In this document: in pieces, positions 13,113-21,666 of the stretch
Layout: every line of letters begins with the position of its first letter
How positions within the stretch are numbered: the first letter of the stretch is position 1
NCBI GenBank assembly: GCA_022113835.1
Contig: JAILWY010000023.1
Location: forward strand, 7,874,001 to 7,938,000
DNA: 64,000 nt
Source of the DNA: Atopsyche davidsoni
Taxonomy: Eukaryota; Arthropoda; Insecta; Trichoptera; Hydrobiosidae
Direction of reading: 5' to 3'
Position numbers and translations under genes: made by a program
Notes under the pieces: generated by a model
Database searches by the model: none
The model's input: the letters and a program-made list of their open reading frames with translations, nothing else
What the model was told of the DNA's origin: nothing

Positions 13113-13869
13113 ATTACTTCCGCTATTGTTGGGTTAAAACTTTTAGATAAGAATTGGAGTAAAAGAAGAATCTCAATAACAAATTGATTTAATTGTTGCA
13201 CTCTACATTTAAACAAACAATTAATTTAATTTATAATCAATGGATAGAAGACCAATTCATTGTCAATCGAAAGCTTTTTTACTATTAAAAGCTTTGTCAG
13301 ATATTTGACGAAGGCCTAAAATGCGAAAGCGCTCACCTTTATTTTTTGAGGTTTTCGATTCTACTGGCACCAATACTTGCATTTCTCAAGACTTCCAAGT
13401 CAAGTCAATACTTTAATTTAATGAAAATTATTTTAAAAAACTACTGATATACTTTAAACAGACATAATACATGTTTATGATTTATGTACAAAATAAATCT
13501 CACAATATAATTTACATAACAATGAATAAGGCATTATTTTTCTTCTTATTTAAGTTCAAATTTCTTTGTAACGAATGATTTGAATTCAAGCCGTGCTTTT
13601 GTGTTAAGATTTTCGAGGCTGCTCATCCAAAGCGAAATGAAAATAATTCATTTCATAATAAGTTATCTGCATAATCAAATGTTGAAAGTTTTGTAATAGA
13701 ATCCTCGAGGGACGTCGGAACACATTTTCGAGTTTCATTTTACCGTTTAGTCTGTAATTACTTCCTACCGGCTGAGCAACGAAAACTGCGATTATAATTC
13801 GAGAAAATCAAGTTGTTTTGGGGATCCCTTTGTGCGGACGCACGCAGCGGACTATGCGCATTCAGGAGT

Positions 13870-14026
13870 CCGAGCTGAAAACAAATTAATTGAAAGGGTT
13901 GCTTGTGTATTCATAATAATAACAGTTCAATTTTATGCCAATTTGCAGGGGCAGAAATGTTTTCGTTACTGTGATTAATTACATTTCATTCATTTCTTAT
14001 TTTACTAAAAAATACGTCATTATGAG
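13870..14026. repeat. Unit A of an imperfect tandem duplication (first part)
   Basis: This segment, from CGAGCTGAAAACAAATTAAT to the GTCATTATGAG at 14016-14026, matches 14582-14730 over about 150 bp with scattered substitutions and small indels (roughly 80% by eye). Unit A is interrupted by the retroposon at 14027-14548 and resumes at 14560-14581. Removing that insertion and one copy of the 11-bp duplication restores a sequence collinear with unit B. Confidence 0.75.
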
Positions 14027-14165
14027 TTATTGATTTTTTGTGAAGACCGCCCTTCACAGGAAGTACAATTTTGCCTTTACAGGTTTTATTGATTGAAAAT
14101 GATTAAGTACATTTTTTCAAATATTGAGAATTGATTAAAGAAACTCTTAAAGAAAATATCATCGT

Positions 14166-14263
14166 GATTTGTGTTGGATTTGAACCCACATCCCTAACCT
14201 TACTATAAATCCTAACCAATAACCAAATAACCAATAACTCCTAACCAATTATACCAACGAATC
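14166..14263 (-). pseudogene. Disrupted tRNA-Thr-like module (opposite arm of palindrome)
   Basis: The acceptor strands and the T arm (TGGGTTCAAATCCAAC on the - strand) are recognisable. The anticodon region is replaced and expanded by a repetitive insert made of CCTAACCAATAACCAAATAA-like units, which brings it to 98 nt. It is the inverted partner of 14406-14477 within the element at 14027-14548. Confidence 0.55.
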
Positions 14264-14405
14264 ACTTGTACTAAGCAAGAATTTTTAACAATCATATCCT
14301 ATAAGTGAAACAACGTACTTGCAAGTCACACAATATTTAATTGGCATAAAAAGTACGTTGTTTCACTTATAGGATGATTGTTAAAAATTCTTGCTTAGTA
14401 CAAGT

Positions 14406-14477
14406 GATTCGTTGGTATAATTGGTAATGCACCGGTCATGTAAGCTTGGGGATGTGGGTTCAAATCCCACACAAATC
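14406..14477 (+). pseudogene. tRNA-Thr(UGU)-like module, best preserved copy
   Basis: This 72-nt segment folds as a tRNA. The acceptor GATTCGT/ACAAATC pairs at 6 of 7 positions. The D arm is GTAT/ATGC around AATTGGTA. The anticodon loop is CATGTAA after CCGGT, and the T arm is perfect (GTGGG/CCCAC). An A-box-like TGGTATAATTGG and a B box GGTTCAAATCC are present, so pol III transcription of the element is plausible. The GGTAATGCACCGGTCATGTA region aligns with tRNA-Thr(UGU) as I remember it. Residue 33 is A and the anticodon stem is imperfect, so it is a tRNA-derived module and not a functional tRNA. Confidence 0.7.
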
Positions 14478-14559
14478 ACGATGATATTTTTCTAAGAGTT
14501 TCTTTGATCAATTTTCAATATTTGAAAAAATGTACTTAATCATTATCAGTCATTATGAG

Positions 14560-14755
14560 ATTTGAAAAAACATACATTAAAATCGAGCTGAGAACAAATT
14601 AGTTGAATGTGCCTGTTTATTCAAAATAATAACGGTTCAATTTTATGTCGATTCGCAAGGGCAGAAATGCTTTCGTTAATCTGATTAATTATATTTAATT
14701 CATTTACATTTATTCAAAATACATCATGAGATTTACAGAAACATACACTCAAATA
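14560..14755. repeat. Rest of unit A and all of unit B of the tandem duplication
   Basis: 14560-14581 completes unit A after the inserted retroposon. 14582-14755 is unit B, from CGAGCTGAGAACAAATTAGT to CATCATGAGATTTACAGAAA. Unit B has no insertion at the equivalent site, so it serves as an internal empty-site reference for the element at 14027-14548. Confidence 0.7.
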
Positions 14756-15822
14756 ACCATGAGAGGATTATTATATTGCTTTTTTCTAATACCGGGTTGC
14801 AATTTATTTATTCTCAATGTATATATTTTTGGCAGGTTTTTTGAGATAGACAATCGATACTAGAAAATTTTACATTTTGGTTCATTTTAGTTTCATTTTC
14901 AAATTAAAGCAAGTACATTGAAGAATATAGTATTTTATTATATGTATATCTTATGTTTCTCTTTACTTACATAATCGTTGTTCAAAGATTATTATTCATA
15001 TTTTTTTACCTGAATTTTTTCTTCTTTAAAATTTTTGGAATCTATTCTTTTTTTCCATTAATTTAATGTGTATAAAATATTATACATAGAATGTTGTAAC
15101 TTTTTAAATATTTCAGATGTATTGGTTTGTGGTTTTTTTTTGTTTACATTTAATGCAGACTAATAATATATTCAAAGGTAATCCGGTAACACGTTATAAG
15201 AATTATGGGTAGGTACTATAAAACATCATTTGATATTTGAACAGCAAATCACAGAAAAAGTCATAGAAAATATTTTATATAAAGATATATCACTTTGTAC
15301 ACAGCTGTGTTGCATACAAGTATCATTACGTTTCAATATTCTCAAGTTACAATGATTCTCTGATATTAAATAAAAAATTGATAAAGAGCGCCAGGAGGGC
15401 GGGGCGAATTATTAGATCGTTATGGAAGCAGAGGGGGTGGCGGAGGAGGGTGAGCCTCCCAGATGGTCAGAGCACCAGGGTGGCTTTAAACATATGGCCC
15501 TCCTGAGAAGGGTCCTTTTAATTTGCAATAAAAATTTAATTTGCATTTAAACACGCGTTATACGATCATGATGGAAAAAAATATTTATATAAAGTACTGC
15601 GTGTTTTTTTAAGATAAATCCAGAATATATTTTATTACGTCTGTTTTTTCTTTTTAACTACACATGTTTTAAATATATCATAATTAAGATGTGTTTTACT
15701 ATTTTAATTCATTATTTGATTAATGTAATCAGTTTATAAAAAATATAATAATAATAAAAGTGTACATTTATTTTATTCAACTTAGATGTGTCAGGTGTAT
15801 CTCATAATTAAATAAATAATAA

Positions 15823-15994
15823 AGCGCTCCACACACGATGCGATAAGTTGGCGTCTCATCCAACAAATTGCACAATGGTGTAGCCATAACCAGTAGTTTT
15901 TGTGCGATTTCGCCGATATTCACTGGTATATGGCTACACCATTGTGTAATTTGTTGGATGAGACGCCAATTTATCGCATCGTGTGTGGAGCGCT
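15823..15994. mobile_element. Hairpin MITE, PIF/Harbinger-like (TAA target duplications)
   Basis: This 172-bp element is almost entirely palindromic. It begins AGCGCTCCACACACGATGCG and ends with the reverse complement. The arms are about 73 bp with very few mismatches, around a ~27-nt loop containing TGTGCGATTTCGCCGATATT. It is bordered by TAA at 15820-15822 and 15995-15997. A 3-bp TWA duplication is characteristic of PIF/Harbinger transposons, so this is best read as a non-autonomous, foldback MITE of that superfamily. A TAA in AT-rich DNA could be chance, and no transposase is present here. The high arm identity suggests recent origin or gene conversion between arms. The two overlapping open frames across it are by-products of the palindrome. 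Confidence 0.65.
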
Positions 15995-18014
15995 TAAACA
16001 AACAAAAATACGTCGCTGATTATATGCTTGATTTTATTTTTTTTTCTTTACTTCATAATGCCTACATTAATAGGAATCATCTAAAATGAATCATCTTATC
16101 AATTTAAAACCTACAGGTCAAATAAACGTCTCGATAAAATAATAACTATTTATATAAACAATAAAAAAATTACCTTGGGTTTATTCAAATATTCTTCAAT
16201 TTTTTAGGCATAGAGACAGGATGTATATTTTCACTTTTGAATAGAAGTTTGTGATGAAGTAAACCATGAAATTTCTATAACTAGGTATATGCTTTTGATC
16301 TCTTCATGCCATCTGTTTAGCTGTCTCTTCCGCTTGTGTGACCCGACTTTTACTTGTTATATGATTTTTGAGCTATTCGTTGGATTTTGTTATAATTGAC
16401 ATAAAATATATTGACAGTAAAAACTATGACGGCATAAAATTTTATAAATACAGAAATGACCAAGAAAACATGTATTATATAATGTAATTTGTTCCAAGAG
16501 AGTTTGTATCCTCCTCAAATTCTTATTTCTACATGCTAACAATAACTACTTAAATACTTATTCCATTTTTATTTTCATTTATTTTTCTAAGAAAACTGAT
16601 TTTTTCCTAAAGTTACAATCAAGCTTTATTTTGAACATTATGGAGATAAGGCTTTGTTAAAGGCGAGGAAACCACTAAGGGTGGTTTTCTCGTGAGAATT
16701 CAACAACGGAAATCTATAGAAAGGAATGCGCACATTATGGAACACCTTTCGTGAGGGTGAGACCTTCAGGTGTTAGAAAAGGGATAATGGACAGACTTAT
16801 CTTTACCCTTACGCAGCTTATAGATATTGCTGAACTAAAACAGAACAATATAAATCCTTCATAAACCTTAATAAAAATAATCGCTTGAATTATTAATGTT
16901 GCGTTTTCATTATTTGTTATTTATACATAAAACTATTGATGTACAATGATGCAAAAAAAAAATGATTTTAGATATAATTAATATAACATGTATTGTTGTG
17001 GTGATTACATTTCAAAAATAAAATATTTGATAATTGTTATTACTATTAATAATAGACTTTTATAATCTGTTACTTTTTAATCTGAGAACCATTCAAGGAT
17101 TTTTTGTTTTTTATTGTTGATAAATAATTATTTTAATTGAAAAAGGTCTTCAGTAAAAGTAAAAGTCTAAAGTGTTTTATGAAAATTTATATTTGATTGC
17201 TGAATTTAATTTATATTTTTTTCATTTTGGCATTAAAATATATATTTTTTTATATTTCTTATATTAAAAGTGATTTTCATGAAAACATTAGTAATATTTA
17301 ATAAATAAATTCACTCTTTTAAAATATTTAAAAAAACAGACGGATAAATTAATTTAATTAAAGTACTTACTCATCATTAAAGGCTATTAAAAGCTTTTGA
17401 GTATTTCCATTAAATTTTGAATAAGAGTTAACTTTCGAAGCTCCCTTAATCAAAAAGGTTTTTTTGAAAATTCTTTAGCAACTCGGATAAATTAATCTAA
17501 TTAAAAATTTACTCAATAAAACCCTTAAGCATACACAAACAACAAGTTAAGTTCGGATCAAACGCCTAGCCTCGGTCCGGCCAGGGATCGCCCGGCTGGG
17601 GGGACTGCCTATAATTATATTAGGGGAATTCCCTCGGTGTTTAATCAGGATCAGTGTACGGAAAGAGCGCAAACAATGCCTCGGACGATCCGCCTCAGCG
17701 ACTGCGCTCAGTCGGAGCGAAATTACTCCGAAGACCTGAAACTGCAGCATCTGAAACTATTGTCGTTAGATTGTAAAGTTGGACGTTTAACCGTTTATAC
17801 ATATATCTACTTCATCAAGTGCCTCTCCTCAGAGGAGGTTGGCGTCCATTTCACTGAGCATATAATCATGCTGTGCCAGTTCATGGTTTTGTAAGGAAAA
17901 AATAGTGTAGAGGGTACCCTAGTACTTCTACACCGCAGTTTTATATTGGAAGAAAAAGTATGCGTTGCTGCTGCCTAATAGCATTATCATATAATCTTTT
18001 TTTAATAAAGGTCT

Positions 18015-18066
18015 GGCGTTTAGATCTGATACTCCTTCTGCATCAATCTACAGAAACAATAGCAGA
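18015..18066 (+). repeat. 52-bp dispersed repeat, copy 1
   Basis: GGCGTTTAGATCTGATACTC then CTTCTGCATCAATCTACAGA, followed by AACAATAGCAG, recurs inverted at 26519-26570 with only about four substitutions. The sequences diverge on both sides. It is too short to classify, and may be a transposon end or a fragment of a longer family not otherwise visible. Confidence 0.65.
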
Positions 18067-18934
18067 AGCTCTCTCACTGGGACTAACGTTTTAACAAAGC
18101 TCTGAATAACGTGTTGTCTTTAAAAGAGTTAACCGGAATAAATCCCAAACGTGGTATTAAAAAAATCAATATCATGCATTGAACTACCTTCCCAAGACCA
18201 AAAACACGATCTCATCGGCCTTGGTATACAATAATCATTTATGTGTATGATTAAGTGGGTTCTCGGGTAAAGGTAGGTGCTTTTTGACTTGCTTTTGCGT
18301 CAAGAGATTCGCATTATATTCAGTAAAATATTCACGCGTAAAATAAAATGTATGGCTTGACATATTGGAGGATGAAAAAGCCAAGCCTTTTCCGCTATAT
18401 TGGATTTCGTGCTTACCAACCTACTGGGAAATAACCGACTCGCCTTTGTTTGTGGCTCAAATTGTTGTGTTATATAGTAGTACCATCACCATAGGTGCTA
18501 TATTTTATGCGCATAATATCCATACGCTCAATTAAAATCAGTGTTATTATATTACTTCCAACCTATTATAAATAAAACTATAAAAAATATATATTCTCAT
18601 ATGAATAAATCCAATCTATTATGCACAGTAAATTCACAGAATTTGGTACTTCTCAACAAATATTAGAAATTTCAATGGCTATTCAATAAAATTTAACTAT
18701 ATAAATAATATTTTAACAAATTCAAATATGTCTGTAACATTCATCTTATAAAAAAAAATTGCACTTCTTATACACTTCGTAATCAAGCTCATCATATTAG
18801 GGTAAATTAATTTTCATTCGTTTTAGGGACATTTTTAATCATTGTTTTTCTACTATAATTTAACATCTCCATAAATTATAATCTGTTGAAAGAGCAAACT
18901 TTACTAACAATGTTTTTTTATTTTGTTTCAGGCT

Positions 18935-18958
18935 ATGCTTGTGGAAGATCCAAAGTGA
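18935..18958 (+). promoter_or_regulatory. Upstream ORF 1 in the leader
   Basis: ATG starting three bases into the exon encodes MLVEDPK and stops at TGA. The -3 base is G, a moderate context. It ends well before the main start and could reduce initiation there. Its role is inferred from position only. Confidence 0.45.
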
Positions 18959-19063
18959 AGTGAGATAAGTTTTGTTAAGTCCGCGACGTTGTATTTCATT
19001 TTCAAGTGCGTCGGTGCAGTGAAGATTTTCTGAAGTTATTTCGTGAGGTTTCGGTGTTGAGAA

Positions 19064-19093
19064 ATGAAAATCTACATATTCAAAGGGCTCTAA
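19064..19093 (+). promoter_or_regulatory. Upstream ORF 2 in the leader
   Basis: ATG in a moderate context (GAAATGA) encodes MKIYIFKGL and stops at TAA, 38 bases before the main ATG. With uORF 1 it makes this a leader in which scanning ribosomes meet two starts before the coding one. Confidence 0.45.
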
Positions 19094-19131
19094 AGCTTCA
19101 TCACCTCAGAGTTCCAACCACCAAACTCAAG

Positions 19132-19167
19132 ATGCTGCCAACTAACGTTATGTCCTTCGTCAAGAAG
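19132..19167 (+). CDS. Coding exon 1 of an unrecognised protein (N-terminus)
   Basis: ATG at 19132 (context AAGATGC, A at -3) encodes MLPTNVMSFVKK and runs in phase 0 into a strong donor, AAG|GTAAGT, at 19168. A second in-frame ATG at 19150 would give MSFVKK. The exon joins in frame to exon 2 at 47994 after a 28.8-kb intron. If the intron were retained, the frame would continue to 19365 through AT-rich, low-complexity codons, which is unlikely to be real. I do not recognise the protein. The short basic end is followed in exon 2 by a Ser/Thr/Ala-rich stretch. The assignment rests on splice signals, phase agreement and codon composition. No homologue was searched. Confidence 0.6.
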
Positions 19168-20396
19168 GTAAGTTTATTTTATATAATCATTTCAACGTTT
19201 TTAAATGTTTTAGAAAAGTATGCTATATTTTTCAAAATAAAATCAGCAAAATTTTTAGTAAAAAATATTTTGATAATCGCCGATGTAAATACTTCTTATA
19301 AGTTAAATTTTAAAATACACAAGTATTTATATACTTGTAAATGTAAATACATAAGCAAACTTTGATAATTTACAATCCTACCGTATGCTTTGGAGAAAAA
19401 TATAATAACATTATTTTTTATAGGTCAAAGTTTTTTTTTGTTTATCGTAATACAAGTAATATACTCAATAATTCTAAATATGTTTAACTTATAACGATTT
19501 GAGCACACACACAGTGAAAATGTATCGAAATAACAGTATAATTATATAATTATTTTAATATTTGTTTTCTTCATAAAACCGATCAGAATGATTGTTCCGT
19601 ATTGAATTTCAATCTCAGTTTGTTTCAAATTAAATGTAACAATGTATTTAACGAATAATATAAATTATTTTATTAATCTCCGACATTTGAAAGCAATAAT
19701 GTGTTCAATTGGATCTGTTGCGCGAAAGCTACCATAAGCGCAATCGGCAGTAAATTAAGTAACTGCGTAGAAAATTACCCGGAAAACATTATCGCTTCGG
19801 AGTGTAAAGCAAAATATGCTGGCGAGTTTCAATCGTACAATCGAGTCCAGGCTTTGAAGGAGTTGGGGCTGCCGGGGGGGCCTTTTCACCCCTGAACAAA
19901 CAAACAATCGGAACACCACTAATGAGATGACACCCGGGATTGTTTAACCCGCCACCCGGAATGAGGTTACCTAAATATTTTATGAATAACTTGTTGCCGT
20001 AAAAGTTTGCTTTAGCTGTAACATTGAATTGACTGCTGGTAAACAATTATGTCTGCATTGAGTATGTCTGAATCCTTCGTACACACACACACATTAAGAG
20101 AGAGATACATATGAAATAATAAAAAACTAAAAGTAATATGATATTTTTGTGGTGAATGCTACTTTACATTATAATAATGTAATCTTTGATCAAAATCACG
20201 GTTAGAAATATTATAAACCGTTGACTCTTGACTAACAGTTATAGACTGATCTATTTATAGTAATTCAACACTATGAAGACATTCTAATATATTTATTGTA
20301 ACATTCTCAAAGCAGACCAAATATTCTGGTATTATTTTCCTTGAGATCAAATTTTCATGAATATACAATCAAAATCATTAAAAGTTACGATACAAA

Positions 20397-20473
20397 GTGG
20401 AAAAATCACTCAAGTATTTTATTTAAAATATTAAAATGGAATTCACCAAGTACACTCTTGTCAAAAATATTGA
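20397..20473 (+). repeat. 3' fragment of the hammerhead-like family
   Basis: From GTGGAAAAATCACTCAAGTA through TTAAAATGGAATTCACCAAG to TGTCAAAAATATTGA it matches the forward arm and 3' tail of the element at 5219-5476, without the inverted arm or the hammerhead-like part. No clear target duplication is seen. It is in intron 1, in the same + orientation as the other recognised copies. Confidence 0.7.
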
Positions 20474-20570
20474 TTGCTAAAGTTCCTCTTGGTGCCTGCA
20501 AAAAAAAAACTTCACTACACAGAGATTTGCCGGTTCACCGTTGAGTTAATCTCTGATAATTTTAATTAAA

Positions 20571-20775
20571 GTACCGAGTAAGCTGTGTTAATGCCGCCGG
20601 TGTGAGGTTGGCTCGACTAGTTGTAATCCTCGCGGCCGGGGCTGCCAAGCAACATGGCGGGCGTGCGGTCGCGTGACGTGACGCGGCGTGTCCCGGCCAG
20701 GGGTGGAGCCGCGAACAGCCCCGCAGCCACCACCCTTGCAACGCGGCTCCACCCCCGTGTAGCCCCCATCCCGGA
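20571..20775. promoter_or_regulatory. CpG-rich island in intron 1 with YY1/Pho-like site and hairpin
   Basis: This is the most CpG-dense non-repetitive patch of the window, about 1.4 kb downstream of exon 1. It contains AACATGGCGG at about 20650, a match to the YY1/Pleiohomeotic core (AANATGGCGG, from memory), and GTGACGTGACG, which includes a TGACGT (CRE-like) core. A 14-bp perfect inverted repeat, GGGGTGGAGCCGCG at 20700-20713 and its complement at 20742-20755, could form a hairpin. An intronic promoter or enhancer is possible. No transcript start is visible. Confidence 0.35.
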
Positions 20776-20894
20776 TCACATTCATTTTTAACACAATAGC
20801 AAACTAAACAGCGCAGACCAGATTTAATTGTGACAATTCCATATAAGTAGGTACACCAAAATTTAATTCTTTCTTTATTCGTATTTTATTTATA

Positions 20895-21061
20895 TAAAAG
20901 CTTGATAATAATTAAGTACATTTTTTCAAATATTGAATTGCCGGTGCATTGCCATGTAAGCTTGGGGGTGTGGGTTCAAATCCGACACAAATCACGATGA
21001 TTTTTTTCTAAGAGTTTCTTTAATCAATTTTCAATATTTGAAAAAATGTACTTAATCATTA
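20895..21061 (+). mobile_element. Snap-back tRNA-derived retroposon, subfamily A, short copy
   Basis: A left arm (GATAATAATTAAGTACATTT then TTTCAAATATTGAA) and a right arm (TTCAATATTTGAAAAAATGT then ACTTAATCATTATC) are reverse complements. They enclose a truncated tRNA-Thr-like module (about 20940-20992, with CATGTAAGCTTGGGGGTGTG and GGTTCAAATCC) and the conserved ACGATGATTTTTTTCTAAGA region. The left arm lacks the tRNA-like part and the 3' domain of the family is missing. The palindrome extends into the flanks (ATTTTATTTATATAAAAGCT on the left and its complement on the right, to about 21085), so the limits given are those of the family sequence only. Confidence 0.65.
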
Positions 21062-21459
21062 TCAAGCTTTTATATAAATAAAATCTCTAAGTCTCAGTCT
21101 CTAATATTGCATGGGCAAATATTTATGGTACAGAAGAGATGACATAATGTGTAATAGCATAATCGAAAGGTAAACATCTTCCGTGGACTGGCATCTTACA
21201 CGGAACTAACGATTAAACCTAATAATGTTACTGAAATAATTTAGCATGTATTGATTGTTAAATTAAAATATGCAAAATTAATTATTACTTGATTTCTGGG
21301 TAAATTATTTTATGTATGGGTAAGTCATTAAGATTTCCGAATTTAAAATGAAAATACTTTTAAAACCTTAAAAATATCGATCTTTGATATTAAACATGTT
21401 GGGTCTCAGAACGGTGTTATCAGCTATTTGAGAAAAATTAACATTTATTTGTTATTTGT

Positions 21460-21666
21460 TGATGATGATTAAGTACATTTTTTCAAATATTGAAATTGAT
21501 TAAAGAAAGATTTGCGTGGAATCCACACAAATCACGATGATATTTTTCTGAGTTTCTTTAATCAATTTTCAATATTTGAAAAAATGTACTTAATCATTAT
21601 CAATCAATAAAACCTGTATAGGCAAAATCGTACTTCCTGTGAGACGGTCTTCACAAAAATCAATAA
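21460..21666 (+). mobile_element. Snap-back tRNA-derived retroposon, subfamily A, internally deleted
   Basis: The left arm begins TGATGATGATTAAGTACATT and is complementary to the right arm ending ATGTACTTAATCATTATCA. Only remnants of the tRNA-like acceptor and T arm remain (ATCCACACAAATCACGATGA). The right arm is followed by the ~65-bp 3' domain AATCAATAAAACCTGTATAG...CACAAAAATCAATAA. This is the same domain found, in the other orientation, at 14027-14096, which shows it is part of the element. No convincing target duplication is visible. Confidence 0.65.

Larger units (their letters stand above)
14027..14548 (-). mobile_element. Snap-back tRNA-derived retroposon, subfamily A, full-length copy
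   Basis: The element is flanked by a perfect 11-bp target duplication, GTCATTATGAG, at 14016-14026 and 14549-14559. The boundary is confirmed by a neighbouring paralogous empty site (14582-14755). Reading the - strand as sense, it has a 5' inverted arm (14351-14548), a 30-nt loop (14321-14350), and a second arm (14097-14320). A ~70-bp 3' domain (14027-14096) follows and ends in CACAAAAAATCAATAA. Both arms carry a tRNA-like module, at 14406-14477 (+) and, disrupted, at 14166-14263 (-). Orientation is assigned by comparison with the copy at 21460-21666, which has the same 3' domain, and with subfamily B. Confidence 0.75.
1..18931. other. AT-rich DNA upstream of the first recognised exon
   Basis: I see no supportable coding exon here. 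The open frames are short, A/T-driven and without recognisable domains. GC-rich patches lie at about 1020-1075, 2510-2630, 3400-3440, 6195-6430, 7800-7900, 8290-8430, 9715-9930, 13690-13880, 15395-15490 and 17530-17745. The repeats in this stretch are annotated separately. Because the exon at 18932 begins with a splice acceptor, at least one non-coding first exon should lie in this stretch or further upstream. The patch at 17530-17745 is the nearest candidate, but nothing proves it. Confidence 0.6.
18932..19131 (+). other. 5'UTR part of the first coding exon
   Basis: A clear acceptor (TTTTTTTATTTTGTTTCAG) ends at 18931, so this is an internal exon and an upstream non-coding exon must exist. 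The reading frame of the CDS is open upstream of its ATG to an in-frame TAA at 18976-18978, with no in-frame ATG, which supports 19132 as the start. Two short upstream open frames lie in the leader (18935-18958 and 19064-19093). The exon runs to the donor at 19168. Confidence 0.6.

Noticed and set aside
15777..16089. Two mirror-image open frames
   Set aside because: Both are by-products of the hairpin MITE palindrome and encode similar residues from opposite strands.
20654..20794. 46-codon frame starting in the CpG island
   Set aside because: Composition explains the openness; no splice context or recognisable sequence. Kept only as a note to the island.
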